From: a virus
DNA length: 44,360 nucleotides
Reading direction: 5' to 3' (one strand)
Virus record (IMG/VR): IMGVR_UViG_3300020215_000020
Span: 1 to 44,360 of that record
Shown: positions 1 through 7,501 of the stretch, one piece after another
Layout of the letters: each line of letters starts with the position of its first letter
Numbering within the stretch: the stretch's first letter is position 1
Program-made: the position numbers and the translations under genes
Notes under the pieces: model-generated
Told to the model about the DNA's origin: nothing
Databases searched by the model: none
Seen by the model: the letters and a program-made list of their open reading frames with translations, nothing else

Positions 1-127
1 CACTTTGTCGACTTGGCGACCGTCCACCACCTTCGCCTTGAGGAGAAGCGTGCGGTACTTCAAGCGGGTGTTCTCCCCAACGAGCTCGTCCACCTCGGCG
101 GTCGAGAGGTTGTTGACCACGATGTCG
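1..127. repeat. Terminal redundancy, left copy
   Basis: Bases 1-127 are identical to 44234-44360. The repeat lies inside one continuous reading frame (portal), so it is best read as the overlap of a closed circular assembly. The exact length of 127 equals a common maximum assembler k-mer, which favours an assembly artefact over a biological terminal repeat. True unit length would be 44,233 bp. Confidence 0.93.
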
Positions 128-1530
128 GCCATGAGGCTGCCGTACTGCACCATGCTCTCGGCAAGGGTCTTGCCAGTGCCAAGGATGTTCTTGCGGGCGT
201 TGTTCTCGGCGACGGCAATCGCCGTGGCCTTCGTGGACGCCGGCGGGAGCTGCCCGGCGGAGGTCTCCGAGAGGGAGCTCTCGTCCATCGACGCTTCCGT
301 CTCGCGCATGGCGCGGAACATGGTCTCTGCGCCCCCCGGCTGAAGGAGCGGGAAGGCTTTCGCCTGGTCGTTCTTGAAGGTGATGGTCGCCGACGGGAAG
401 ATCACCTCGCTATCGATCTTGTCGTCCACGCCGCTGAAGCCCATCGGCATGTTCGCCTCAAGGAAGGCGCGGTTCATCGCGAGCTCGTACTGCGCGTCGA
501 TGAGCCGGTTGTCCCAGTACTGGCTTGCCATGAGGGACTTGTAGAAAAAGAAGTGCTCGGTGATGCGGTGGTAGCCAAAGGGCACGAGGTTGTATTTGGG
601 CGCTCCCCGGTTATCGCGGTGGCGCATCGGATTGTGCTCGATGTCTTGCTCTGACCCGCCGTCGTCCAGCCGGCCCATGTAGATGCCGTTGACGAAGCAC
701 ACCTCGGTATCGTCGCGCCGGTTCTTGTACGTCACCTCCTCCACCAAGGTCGGGTGATCCTCGTCCTTGATGTCGTAGAAGAGGCCGTCGTCGTCGCTGT
801 AGAAGGTCTGCACGCCCGGCTGCACGTGCTCGAAGTAGGGATGCCAGCCATAGCGGGCCTCCGCCTCCCCGTACTCGATGAACTTGCGGGTGATGTTGAA
901 GCGGTGGCGCTGGATGTTCTGATCGTAGGCGTTGGCGATAAGCACCTGGTCGGCCGAATAGACCGGGGCGTTGTAGCCGGAGAGCACCTCGTCAAGGATC
1001 TCGCGCTTGGTGAGGCCCTCGTCGGTGCGCTCCTTCACCGTCTGGTACACCTGGTTCCACTCGGCCCCGAGATAGGTCACGGGGTTCACGAGCATGCCCA
1101 TCGAGACAGCGAGGAAGGAGCTCTTGTAATTGGAGTTGTGGCCGAGCCACTCGACGGAGTTGTCCATCATCTCCGAGAAGTCGCGATCCTCCTCGTCGTC
1201 CTCGTTCTGCGCCAGGAAGGACGGGAAGATGTAGCCGGCGGTCAGCTGGGCATGCAGCGCGGTCGCCTTGTTGCGGGCCTTGCTCCTGGTGCCCCGCCAT
1301 TTCCACGCCTCAGCGGGGTCCTCCTCGCCCTCGTCCACGAACGCGTTGAACGTTCGCTGGCCGCGGTTCATGTCCTCGATCACGCTGCGATTGTTGAGCT
1401 CCTGCCAGGGCCGGTGCAGGATTTCGTTGCCGTAGCCATAGTCCTTCTGCACGCCCGCGGTGAAATCAGCGACAGGCTTCGAGGGAGCGTAGGCGGAGAT
1501 AGCGGAGGAGCTGGTTTTCTCTCCAATCAT
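1..1530 (-). CDS. Portal protein, N-terminal 510 codons (gene crosses the circle join)
   Basis: An ATG at 1530 opens a frame that stays open to base 1 and continues at 44233 down to the stop at 43760, giving about 667 residues in the closed circle. The size fits a podoviral portal, the dodecameric ring through which DNA enters and leaves the head. It lies directly downstream of the large terminase, as portals usually do. Family assignment rests on position, size and the acidic/aromatic character of the translation, not on a recognised motif. There is no Shine-Dalgarno sequence. A TATAAT-like box lies on the minus strand at 1541-1546, about 10 bases before the ATG. Confidence 0.8.
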   Translation of the reverse strand, partial: MIGEKTSSSAISAYAPSKPVADFTAGVQKDYGYGNEILHRPWQELNNRSVIEDMNRGQRTFNAFVDEGEEDPAEAWKWRGTRSKARNKATALHAQLTAGYIFPSFLAQNEDDEEDRDFSEMMDNSVEWLGHNSNYKSSFLAVSMGMLVNPVTYLGAEWNQVYQTVKERTDEGLTKREILDEVLSGYNAPVYSADQVLIANAYDQNIQRHRFNITRKFIEYGEAEARYGWHPYFEHVQPGVQTFYSDDDGLFYDIKDEDHPTLVEEVTYKNRRDDTEVCFVNGIYMGRLDDGGSEQDIEHNPMRHRDNRGAPKYNLVPFGYHRITEHFFFYKSLMASQYWDNRLIDAQYELAMNRAFLEANMPMGFSGVDDKIDSEVIFPSATITFKNDQAKAFPLLQPGGAETMFRAMRETEASMDESSLSETSAGQLPPASTKATAIAVAENNARKNILGTGKTLAESMVQYGSLMADIVVNNLSTAEVDELVGENTRLKYRTLLLKAKVVDGRQVDKV

Positions 1531-1540
1531 GGATACTTAA

Positions 1541-1546
1541 ATTATA
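1541..1546 (-). promoter_or_regulatory. Possible -10 box before portal
   Basis: Minus-strand TATAAT, AT-rich in a GC-rich genome, lies 11 bases before the portal ATG in the 60-bp gap after terL. No convincing -35 hexamer is visible. Similar TATAAT boxes occur on the minus strand at 3990-3995, 7483-7488, 16031-16036 and 36520-36525. Confidence 0.3.
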
Positions 1547-1589
1547 GATTGCGCAACGGCGTAATCCCCAACGCAAGGTGTGTACAACT

Positions 1590-3038
1590 TCATCGGCGAT
1601 TGTAGCTCTTCCACGTTGGCCGATGCACGTTGACGCCCTTCATCTTCACGCTCGATGCGTACTCAAGGCGCATGCGCATCATGGCGGTGTCGCTAAAGTC
1701 GGGTGAGCGACCGAGCGCCTCCTTCACCTCCTCCTTGGACAAGACGCGCAGCCTGGTGTCGGTCGTCGAGGTCTTGGATTTGATGTGCTCAAGCTCCTCA
1801 ATGAACATGTCGCGCCACACCTCCTGGGTCAGGCCCGGCACCTCGGAGACGAACTGCCCCTCGTCGATCCGGATCGCCATTTCGTGGCGGTTGATCTTCT
1901 CGGCGAGCTTGTAGGAGCACTGCGCTTTCACGCTCGCGAAGTTCTCCTGCTCGTCGTTATCCGGGTGCTCAAGCGCAGGTGAGTTGGCGATAAATCCCTG
2001 GATGCCGCGCATCTGATCGATGACGCCGCCGCCGATGCCGTCCTCGTCCGCGATGATCTGGCTGTAGGGAATACCCTCCCTGGCCGCGATCTCCTTGGCC
2101 TTGGTGGCGGTGACGGCCGTGTCCTGGCGCTGGTAGATGCGCACGCCGTACAAGCGCCAGCCCTTCCACAGGTAGATGACCGTCTTGTCGACGCCATGCC
2201 GGGCCACGTCGATCGACATGAACCGGTCCTCGCTCTCTGGCACGGTGTTCGTGAACAGGTCGATGGCCGCATCGCTGTCGATGAGCGTCGCTGGGTCGTC
2301 GTCGTAGTCGAAGGAGCCGAGCTTGAGACGCGCCCGCATGGCCGGGTCTTTGATGCGGTCGAGCTGCTTGCCGTAGATGTCCTTGGTGTGCGGATTGTCG
2401 TCGTAGAACGCCTGGATGAACACGATGTCGGGCGCGAGCGTGCCGTCCCTCCACTGCTTCCAGATGCGGCGAACCCAGCCCTTGTTCGGGTTGTAGGTGT
2501 AGAGCGTATCGGGCTTGGCGATCCGCTCCTCTTCCTGGCCGGTCTCAGGGTTGATGCCCCTAAAATTGTTGTGCCGGCCGATGCGGGACTGAAGGATGTC
2601 CACCGCCATGAAGGGCACCTCGCCGGCCTCGTCGATCCAGCCGTCGGTGTACTCAAGGGAGCCGAGCCGTTCGTACATGGGATCGGAGGGCTTGTGGCTG
2701 AGGTCGAGAAGATCGATGCGGCTGCCGTTCCAAAACTCGATGTAGTTGTACTGGCCGTTCAGGTGCCAGAGCGCCGGGTCCACCTTGTGGAAGGCCACCA
2801 CCTTTGTGAACGTGACGTAGCTCGTCGCCATGAGGCGCTTGAGCTCGTTGCGCCCGATGAAGCTCTTGTAGCCGGGGTAGTGGATCGCACGCGCTAGCCG
2901 GCTCTCAGCGCCTAGCCATGACTTCCCGCCGCCGGCAGCGCCGCCGTAGTGGATCTCCGCGATGTTCGGGTCTTGGAGCGCCTGCCAAGCAAGGTACTGC
3001 TTGGGGTTCGGGTGTATATCAAGGGCGCGGGGCTCCAT
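1590..3038 (-). CDS. terL: Terminase large subunit
   Basis: ATP-driven motor and nuclease that packages phage DNA through the portal. The 482 residues contain a Walker A motif GGAAGGGKS at 32-40 and a Walker B-like WIDEAGE around 134-140. The C-terminal RNase H-like nuclease has acidic residues in SIDVARHGVDKT (D277), IIADEDGIGGG (D331/D333) and SPDFSDTAM near the end. Length and motif order are normal for the family. The start overlaps the preceding small ORF by 20 bases and has no Shine-Dalgarno sequence, suggesting translational coupling. Portal follows 60 bases downstream. Confidence 0.95.
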   Translation of the reverse strand: MEPRALDIHPNPKQYLAWQALQDPNIAEIHYGGAAGGGKSWLGAESRLARAIHYPGYKSFIGRNELKRLMATSYVTFTKVVAFHKVDPALWHLNGQYNYIEFWNGSRIDLLDLSHKPSDPMYERLGSLEYTDGWIDEAGEVPFMAVDILQSRIGRHNNFRGINPETGQEEERIAKPDTLYTYNPNKGWVRRIWKQWRDGTLAPDIVFIQAFYDDNPHTKDIYGKQLDRIKDPAMRARLKLGSFDYDDDPATLIDSDAAIDLFTNTVPESEDRFMSIDVARHGVDKTVIYLWKGWRLYGVRIYQRQDTAVTATKAKEIAAREGIPYSQIIADEDGIGGGVIDQMRGIQGFIANSPALEHPDNDEQENFASVKAQCSYKLAEKINRHEMAIRIDEGQFVSEVPGLTQEVWRDMFIEELEHIKSKTSTTDTRLRVLSKEEVKEALGRSPDFSDTAMMRMRLEYASSVKMKGVNVHRPTWKSYNRR

Positions 3039-3222
3039 CGTGGATGTCGCGCTGGCGGCGAAGAGTGAGAATGGCCGCGTCGAGCTGCTCTGCGGTCAAT
3101 TGCCCTGAAGGGATGCAGCGCAGACACACGTGACCCCAGAGGGCACGTCGAAGCATGCACATGCGGTAGGCGAACGTGATGTGCGGATTGGATAGCGCTA
3201 CCCGCAGGAGGAAGAGGTTCAT
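3019..3222 (-). CDS. Small ORF between terS and terL
   Basis: A 67-residue protein with three cysteines and a basic, arginine-rich character. Its ATG overlaps the terS stop by four bases (ATGA) and its 3' end overlaps the terL start by 20 bases. This arrangement suggests it is translated and may couple terS and terL translation. No family is recognised. It could be a chance ORF bridging the two terminase genes. Confidence 0.5.
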   Translation of the reverse strand: MNLFLLRVALSNPHITFAYRMCMLRRALWGHVCLRCIPSGQLTAEQLDAAILTLRRQRDIHDGAPRP

Positions 3223-3800
3223 GCCTGCTGTGACGGATGAATATTAATCTGCGTGAAGTTCTGCACGAGCGTACCTGGCGGCCCTTTATCGTCACCCGTG
3301 CGCTTGCGCAGTTCGTTATAGACCTGGATCGCCTTCACCTTCGGCGCGAGGTCGTGATCCTGAACAATGACCTTGGCAAGCTCGGCGTCCACGATCTCAT
3401 CGGAAAGAAGGGTGTTTCGGAGCTTCACGATGTAGCTCTGAACCTCAGCATTCGTCAGCAGACGGTGGGCGTTTGAGCTGCACACGCTCGATGCCCGCTC
3501 GTAGCTGCTGTCGCGAATGACCTTGGTTGGTTTCCCTTCGTCGTCGAAGTCCCACACCGCGTCATCCTTAGGATACTTGGTCTCATCGTCTAGGTCGTAG
3601 CCGTAGGCGAAGGCGTACGCGCGCGTGGCATTGTTCCGAAGCTCGTCGTTGAAGACGAAGTACCAACAGAACATCTTCTGAGCTTCGTTCAGCGTCGTGG
3701 TGATCGCCTGAATGTCAGCCAAGCTGTAGGGAACAAGCTCGGTCGAGACCGGCTGCTCCTTCGTTTTACTCTTTGGCTTGGATGCTGTCTTTGCTGGCAT
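3219..3800 (-). CDS. terS: Terminase small subunit
   Basis: DNA-recognition subunit of the packaging motor. The 193 residues have a Lys-rich N-terminus, then a helical region with the pattern seen in small terminases: NNATRAYAFAYG, followed by a serine/alanine segment and LLTNAEVQSYI. The C-terminal region would mediate oligomerisation or contact with TerL. Position immediately before terL supports the call. An insertion rich in Asp (about residues 70-95) separates the two conserved helices. Confidence 0.8.
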   Translation of the reverse strand: MPAKTASKPKSKTKEQPVSTELVPYSLADIQAITTTLNEAQKMFCWYFVFNDELRNNATRAYAFAYGYDLDDETKYPKDDAVWDFDDEGKPTKVIRDSSYERASSVCSSNAHRLLTNAEVQSYIVKLRNTLLSDEIVDAELAKVIVQDHDLAPKVKAIQVYNELRKRTGDDKGPPGTLVQNFTQINIHPSQQA

Positions 3801-3818
3801 ACGCCAGGTGTGGTGAGG

Positions 3819-3962
3819 CTAGTACTGCGGCCCCTTCGTGATGTCCTTGTCGTTCATCGGCTTGAAGGGGGTCTTGCGGAGGGTGTCCCACGAACGCTTG
3901 ACCCTCTTGAAGAAGCTGTCGCCTTTCATGAGCTTCATGCGTGCTGCGGCTGATTGCGGCAT
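3819..3962 (-). CDS. Small basic protein, 47 residues
   Basis: Short ORF from ATG 3962 to TAG 3819-3821, filling the gap between the 89-residue gene and terS. The product is basic with a central FFKRVKRSWDTLRKTPFKP segment. No family is recognised. A TATAAT box on the minus strand at 3990-3995 lies about 28 bases upstream of the ATG, so a promoter may start here. There is no Shine-Dalgarno sequence. Confidence 0.6.
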   Translation of the reverse strand: MPQSAAARMKLMKGDSFFKRVKRSWDTLRKTPFKPMNDKDITKGPQY

Positions 3963-3990
3963 AGCTGTGCTGGTTATGGGTATGTCTGAA

Positions 3991-4260
3991 TTATACCCCT
4001 TTCAGCGCCAGCCAGAGCCTAGCGACGGCTTCTTCCGGGGTGCGACCGTTCGAGACTGCCACGGTGTTGAAGCTGTCCGTTTCGCTAAAGCAACGCCAAT
4101 CGTTATCGGTCGCATACACGAGCGAATAGAAAGGGTCGCCACACGCTTTGATCAGCTCGGAGAGTGAGGGCGGAAAGAAGTCGTCCTCAATGAACATCGG
4201 CACGCCGCCGTTGTCATAGCCCGCTGCCTCAAGCATCTTCGCCAATTCGCGGGAAATCAT
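3991..4260 (-). CDS. Conserved-looking phage protein, 89 residues
   Basis: Starts two bases after the groEL TAG stop, so it is probably translated by reinitiation. The product has a helical N-terminus, a PSLSELIKACGD segment and a C-terminal GRTPEEAVARLWLAL. From memory the C-terminal pattern occurs in small uncharacterised prophage proteins, but no function is known to me. Confidence 0.7.
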   Translation of the reverse strand: MISRELAKMLEAAGYDNGGVPMFIEDDFFPPSLSELIKACGDPFYSLVYATDNDWRCFSETDSFNTVAVSNGRTPEEAVARLWLALKGV

Positions 4261-4262
4261 TG

Positions 4263-5984
4263 CTAGCCCTTGTCGGTGAGCATCGCCTCCTCGAACTGCT
4301 GGTTGCGCATCACCTCTGCGTAGTCCTCGTTCTCCTTGATCATCCCGTGCTGGCGGGCCTGCCAGTACGCGATCTGCTTGATGGCGTCGGCCACGGCCTG
4401 GTAGCCCTCGGCCGGGCTCTTCTCGCGGAGCTCGGGGATGCAGATGTCGGTGGTGATCATGGTCGCGGCGATCGACACGCCGTGCTCCACCGCAAGCCGG
4501 ATGACCTTCGCGGGATCGATCACGTCCTCACCGATGTCGAGCTTGCCGCCTGCGTTCTTCTGTATCTGGTCGTAGGGGGCCTTGAGGCTCTCGGTGAGGA
4601 TGTTCTCGGGTATCTCCTCCGCGATTTCCTTGAGGCAGAGGCCGCCGCCGCGAACGTAGCCCTCCTGAAGAGCGGCCCGGCAGGCGAACACGCCATCCTC
4701 GATCTTGAGCTTGAGGAAGAGCCCCTCCCCCGTGGTCGACTGCCCGACACGGATGATGCCGACAGCCGCAGAGAGGTTCGCGATGCGGCGCTCTAGCTGC
4801 ATCTTGGAGAGGTCGTTCTTGGCCTCGGCCATCTGCTCCTTAAGGATGCGCTGGCGCTCGGAGATGAGGGTGTCGTCGCCCCGCTTCACCTTCTCGCCCT
4901 TCCCGCCGATCAAGATGGCGTCGTCCTTGTTCTCCGTATCCTTGACGACGATCTTCTCCGCGAAACCGAGGTCTTCCTGAACCACGGTGGAGAGCTTCCT
5001 CCCGAGGTCTTTGTTCACGAGCTGCGCGCCCGTGTAGACGGCCAGGTCTTCAAGCTGCTCGGTGCGAAGCGCAGGGCACTTCACGGGGTAGATGGCGCAG
5101 CCCGCATCCTTGTTCGATTTCATGATGCTGGTGAGCACCGTGTTCGAGAAGTCCGGCGCGAAGATCGCAGCCTTGGTGAGCTTCAGCCGATTGAGCACCT
5201 CCACGAACGCGTACACGTCGTCGAGCTTGTGGTTCGTGATCAGAACCGGCACGTCCTCCGCCACCATCTCGAAGCGGCTCGGGTTCGTGAGGAAGGCGCG
5301 GTGCGGAACCTTCGCCGGGTAGCGCATGCCGCGGATGATCTCGGTCTCGATCTCTCCTTTGAAACCGTCGGTCACGTCGATGAAGTTGTCGACGAACTCG
5401 CCGTCAGCGTCCCGTGCGATCTCCCACACCATGCCGGCGACCGTCTTCGCGATGCCCTCGTCCTCGATCCCGATTGAGATGGTGGCGATGCGTTCGAGCT
5501 CCTCGAGTGTCTCGATCTTGGCGGCGCGCTTCCTGATCTGGGCAATCACCACGTCCTTCGCGTCCTTCATCTCCTTGCGAAGGGTACGCACGCCCTTGTG
5601 GCCGGTGCGCTCCTGGCCGGCGACTTCGACCGTCGGGATGTCCTCCTCGGAGAGTTGCCCGAAGATGCGGTTGATGAGGTGCCCCGCGATAACGGCGGTG
5701 CCGGTCGTGCCGTCGCCTGCGAGCTCGTTGGTGCGCTTTGAGGCTTCCACGAAGGCTTCCGCGGCAAGGCGCTCATGCGGGTCCGCCAGAAGGCGGGCGT
5801 TCTCGGCAACGGTGATGCCGTCGTTGGTGATCCTCGGGCCGCGGTTCCAGCCGCGCGGCAGGAGCGCGTTACGCCCCTGCGGGCCAAGGGTAAGGCGCAC
5901 GGCGTCGTACACCTTGTTCACGCCGGCAAGGATCTTGGCGCGCGCCCGTGAGCCAGTGACGACTGCGGTAATCTGATCGGGCAT
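4263..5984 (-). CDS. groEL: Phage-encoded GroEL-like chaperonin
   Basis: A divergent 573-residue group I chaperonin that would fold phage or host proteins in an ATP-driven ring. Visible family motifs are LGPQGRNALLPR, PRITNDGITVAEN, AGDGTTGTAVIAG (D91, equivalent to the ATPase Asp 87), an apical domain from roughly 190 to 380, KIEDGVFACRAALQEG with RGGG after it, and DVIDPAKVIRLAVEHG. Length is slightly above cellular GroEL (about 545). The Gly-Gly-Met tail is absent; it ends in LTDKG. No GroES gene is present, so it would use host GroES or work alone. It sits at the head of the late operon next to the packaging genes. Confidence 0.95.
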   Translation of the reverse strand: MPDQITAVVTGSRARAKILAGVNKVYDAVRLTLGPQGRNALLPRGWNRGPRITNDGITVAENARLLADPHERLAAEAFVEASKRTNELAGDGTTGTAVIAGHLINRIFGQLSEEDIPTVEVAGQERTGHKGVRTLRKEMKDAKDVVIAQIRKRAAKIETLEELERIATISIGIEDEGIAKTVAGMVWEIARDADGEFVDNFIDVTDGFKGEIETEIIRGMRYPAKVPHRAFLTNPSRFEMVAEDVPVLITNHKLDDVYAFVEVLNRLKLTKAAIFAPDFSNTVLTSIMKSNKDAGCAIYPVKCPALRTEQLEDLAVYTGAQLVNKDLGRKLSTVVQEDLGFAEKIVVKDTENKDDAILIGGKGEKVKRGDDTLISERQRILKEQMAEAKNDLSKMQLERRIANLSAAVGIIRVGQSTTGEGLFLKLKIEDGVFACRAALQEGYVRGGGLCLKEIAEEIPENILTESLKAPYDQIQKNAGGKLDIGEDVIDPAKVIRLAVEHGVSIAATMITTDICIPELREKSPAEGYQAVADAIKQIAYWQARQHGMIKENEDYAEVMRNQQFEEAMLTDKG

Positions 5985-5986
5985 AG

Positions 5987-6253
5987 CTAGTTGCGGTTAC
6001 GCTTTTTAAGAGCACCGTTGAGGCCGCTTGGCTGCTCGATGCCGCGGGAAGGCCGCTCGAATACGGGCCGGGCCTCCTGGTCCTCGGCGACGCAGGGGAC
6101 GCCGTAGACCTTCGTTCGCGATGACAGGTTGAGGCGCGCGAGCTCGGCCGTTGTGCCGGCTATCGCGGTCGCCTTTCGCTCATCGTCGGAGAGCTTCCCG
6201 ACAAACTCGTCGAGTGCTGCCCGCGATGCGTACTCACTTGCACGTATTTCCAT
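5987..6253 (-). CDS. First gene of the late operon, 88 residues, unknown
   Basis: An 88-residue, charged protein with an alanine-rich helical first half and a basic C-terminus (LKKRNRN). Its TAG stop is separated from the groEL ATG by two bases, so the two are translationally coupled. It does not resemble GroES: the length is near but the mobile-loop pattern is missing. It could be a chaperonin partner by position only. Confidence 0.65.
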   Translation of the reverse strand: MEIRASEYASRAALDEFVGKLSDDERKATAIAGTTAELARLNLSSRTKVYGVPCVAEDQEARPVFERPSRGIEQPSGLNGALKKRNRN

Positions 6254-6446
6254 AAGTTACTTGTACCCGAACGCTGCGGCCATGTTCCTCACCGGCTCAC
6301 AGTCGCAGCGTTCGAGTGGTGAGGAATAATACCCTCACGCTATCACAGTCAGTGCCGCGCCGGTTTCTTATCCACAGCGGCAAAACAGGCAGAAGAACGC
6401 ACGCCTGGGACAATGAAGAGTAGGTGAAACCCCCGTGGAGGTCTCA
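6254..6446. promoter_or_regulatory. Divergent control region of late operon and small plus-strand operon
   Basis: This 190-bp region separates the minus-strand late operon from plus-strand small ORFs. It has three copies of a CCTCAC/GTGAGG half-site: CCTCACC at 6287-6293, GGTGAGG at 6318-6324 and CCCTCAC at 6332-6338. The last two form an inverted repeat around an AT-rich centre that contains a minus-strand TATTAT box. A consensus DnaA box TTATCCACA lies at 6368-6376. This looks like a late promoter with an overlapping operator; the regulator is unknown. Confidence 0.5.
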
Positions 6447-6623
6447 ATGCTCTTCAAATGCCAGCACTGCACTGCGCCCGTTCTCCCCGGCGTTGAGGTC
6501 TGCAACCGCCCACTCTGCCGGCAACGGGAGCGCGAGCGGCAAACGAACCTGAAGTGCCGCGAGTTCGGGATGCCGCCCTACTACAGGGAGGCGCGCCCGT
6601 TCCCCCGCGCCGGATCGCCGTGA
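6447..6623 (+). CDS. Small zinc-ribbon-like protein, 58 residues
   Basis: The start at 6447 is chosen because GGAGG lies 7 bases upstream. The N-terminus contains CQHC and a second pair of cysteines (CNRPLC), a likely zinc-binding knuckle, followed by a very basic stretch. It is the first of four overlapping plus-strand ORFs, and its TGA overlaps the next GTG. No specific family is recognised. Confidence 0.65.
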   Translation: MLFKCQHCTAPVLPGVEVCNRPLCRQRERERQTNLKCREFGMPPYYREARPFPRAGSP

Positions 6624-6799
6624 ACTGCCCGGCCTGCTCACGCCTCATGGTGAGCGCGCCGCACGAAGAGCGCGACCTGGTGAATGAGAACCTCGTCCTC
6701 ATCACCGTCGTCATGCTCTCCGAGTGCGTCGCCTGCAGCACGTCGGTCAGGGTTCCTGGTCCGACGGTAGCAACCCACCCTGAACAGGTGCCGCCATGA
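6620..6799 (+). CDS. Small cysteine-pair protein, 59 residues
   Basis: GTG start overlapping the previous stop (GTGA). The product has two CxxC pairs, CPAC near the N-terminus and CVAC in the middle, typical of a small treble-clef or zinc-ribbon fold. The hydrophobic LVLITVVML segment lies between them. It overlaps the next ORF by four bases (ATGA). Function unknown. Confidence 0.6.
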   Translation: MNCPACSRLMVSAPHEERDLVNENLVLITVVMLSECVACSTSVRVPGPTVATHPEQVPP

Positions 6800-6900
6800 G
6801 AACGCTCTTCATGATGCTGTTCTACATGGCCCTCGCCTACCTGGCCGCTCGTGTGTGGCGAGACCTGTTCCGCGACGAAGCCCGGTGGATGGCGTGGTGA
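6796..6900 (+). CDS. Single-span membrane peptide, 34 residues
   Basis: ATG at 6796 overlaps the preceding stop. The peptide begins with a hydrophobic MRTLFMMLFYMALAYLAA segment and ends in a charged, tryptophan-containing tail. It is a plausible small membrane protein. The next GTG overlaps its TGA. Confidence 0.5.
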   Translation: MRTLFMMLFYMALAYLAARVWRDLFRDEARWMAW

Positions 6901-6956
6901 AGCTCCTGCTTCCCCTCCTTGCCCTGGCCCTCTCGCTCTACTGCTACTTCAGCTAA
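6897..6956 (+). CDS. Hydrophobic 19-residue peptide
   Basis: GTG start overlapping the previous stop (GTGA), ending just before a terminator hairpin. The product is almost entirely hydrophobic after an N-terminal lysine. Its place as the last of four stop-start overlapped ORFs is the main evidence that it is real; it could be a toxic or regulatory membrane peptide. Confidence 0.4.
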   Translation: MKLLLPLLALALSLYCYFS

Positions 6957-6988
6957 CCCCCGACAATTCGTTTGCCGGGGGTCTTCAT
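6957..6988 (+). terminator. Rho-independent terminator of the small-ORF operon
   Basis: CCCCCG...CGGGGG stem enclosing CAA-TTCG-TTTG, followed by TCTTC. It begins one base after the last tiny ORF. Confidence 0.7.
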
Positions 6989-7038
6989 GCGTCTCTCATA
7001 TGGAACCTGGCATACTCGCCTCAGCCTTGGAGGAGGCT

Positions 7039-7110
7039 ATGTACACGTCTCGAAGAGAGACCCGCTCTGTAGCTCTCGCGGATACGAAGAGCCGGACCCG
7101 ACGTAAGTGA
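7039..7110 (+). CDS. Basic 23-residue peptide with a strong RBS
   Basis: ATG at 7039 is preceded directly by GGAGGAGGCT, one of the best Shine-Dalgarno sequences in the window. The peptide is rich in Arg, Lys, Ser and Thr. A terminator follows. An in-frame ATG at 6999 would give 36 residues but lacks such a signal. Function unknown. Confidence 0.45.
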   Translation: MYTSRRETRSVALADTKSRTRRK

Positions 7111-7120
7111 TTTGATCTCA

Positions 7121-7150
7121 GCCCCGCCTAGTGCGGGGTTCGGCGGTTTT
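7121..7150 (+). terminator. Terminator-like hairpin
   Basis: CCCCGC-CTAGT-GCGGGG followed by a GGTTTT run closes the 23-residue ORF unit on the plus strand. It abuts the convergent DUF2283 gene. Confidence 0.6.
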
Positions 7151-7295
7151 AGTGGAGCACCTCAATCCCGAGCGGAAATCCCTCGCCATCTACGTCCACA
7201 TTGCAACGCTCGGACACCTGAACAGTCCGCGCTACCTTGCCGTGGCGAAGGATGGTGTAGCTGGCGTTCGCTGCATCGTCGTGGGTGGTGACCAT
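7149..7295 (-). CDS. DUF2283-family protein, 48 residues
   Basis: ATG 7295 to TAA 7149-7151. The C-terminal half VDVDGEGFPLGIEVL matches the DUF2283 signature (VDxDxxGxxxGIEIL) as I remember it. The biochemical role of the family is unknown. It sits downstream of a terminator, so it probably has its own promoter. The Shine-Dalgarno sequence is weak. Confidence 0.7.
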   Translation of the reverse strand: MVTTHDDAANASYTILRHGKVARTVQVSERCNVDVDGEGFPLGIEVLH

Positions 7296-7310
7296 GGTGA
7301 GAGGTTAGCA

Positions 7311-7340
7311 CAAGAAAAAGGGGGTCACGTGACCCCCTCC
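7311..7340 (-). terminator. Strong terminator, 18-bp perfect palindrome
   Basis: GGGGGTCACGTGACCCCC (7320-7337) followed on the minus strand by TTTTTCTTG. The stop codon of the upstream 41-residue ORF lies inside the palindrome. Confidence 0.8.
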
Positions 7341-7450
7341 TGTTCTAGTCGCTCCCGTGTTTTCCGGTCGCTGCGCTCTAGCCCTTTCAAGGCTTCGAGC
7401 AGTTGTTCTTCCGCCTCGTCAGGCGCTTCGAATGAACGTTCTTCTTCCAC
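7325..7450 (-). CDS. Small charged helical peptide, 41 residues
   Basis: GTG start at 7450 with GGGAGG 8 bases upstream; the TGA stop is within the terminator palindrome. The product is strongly charged (Glu/Arg/Lys) and predicted helical. A TATAAT box on the minus strand at 7483-7488 is a possible promoter. Function unknown. Confidence 0.5.
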   Translation of the reverse strand: MEEERSFEAPDEAEEQLLEALKGLERSDRKTRERLEQEGVT

Positions 7451-7501
7451 GGCCAGCCTCCCTAGTTCGGGCCGCTCTCAATTATACCGTGGTAGTCAAG
7501 C

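Noticed and set aside
1-1605. Long plus-strand ORFs opposite the portal gene
   Set aside because: They are shadow frames of high-GC coding DNA; the minus frame gives the continuous portal product across the join.
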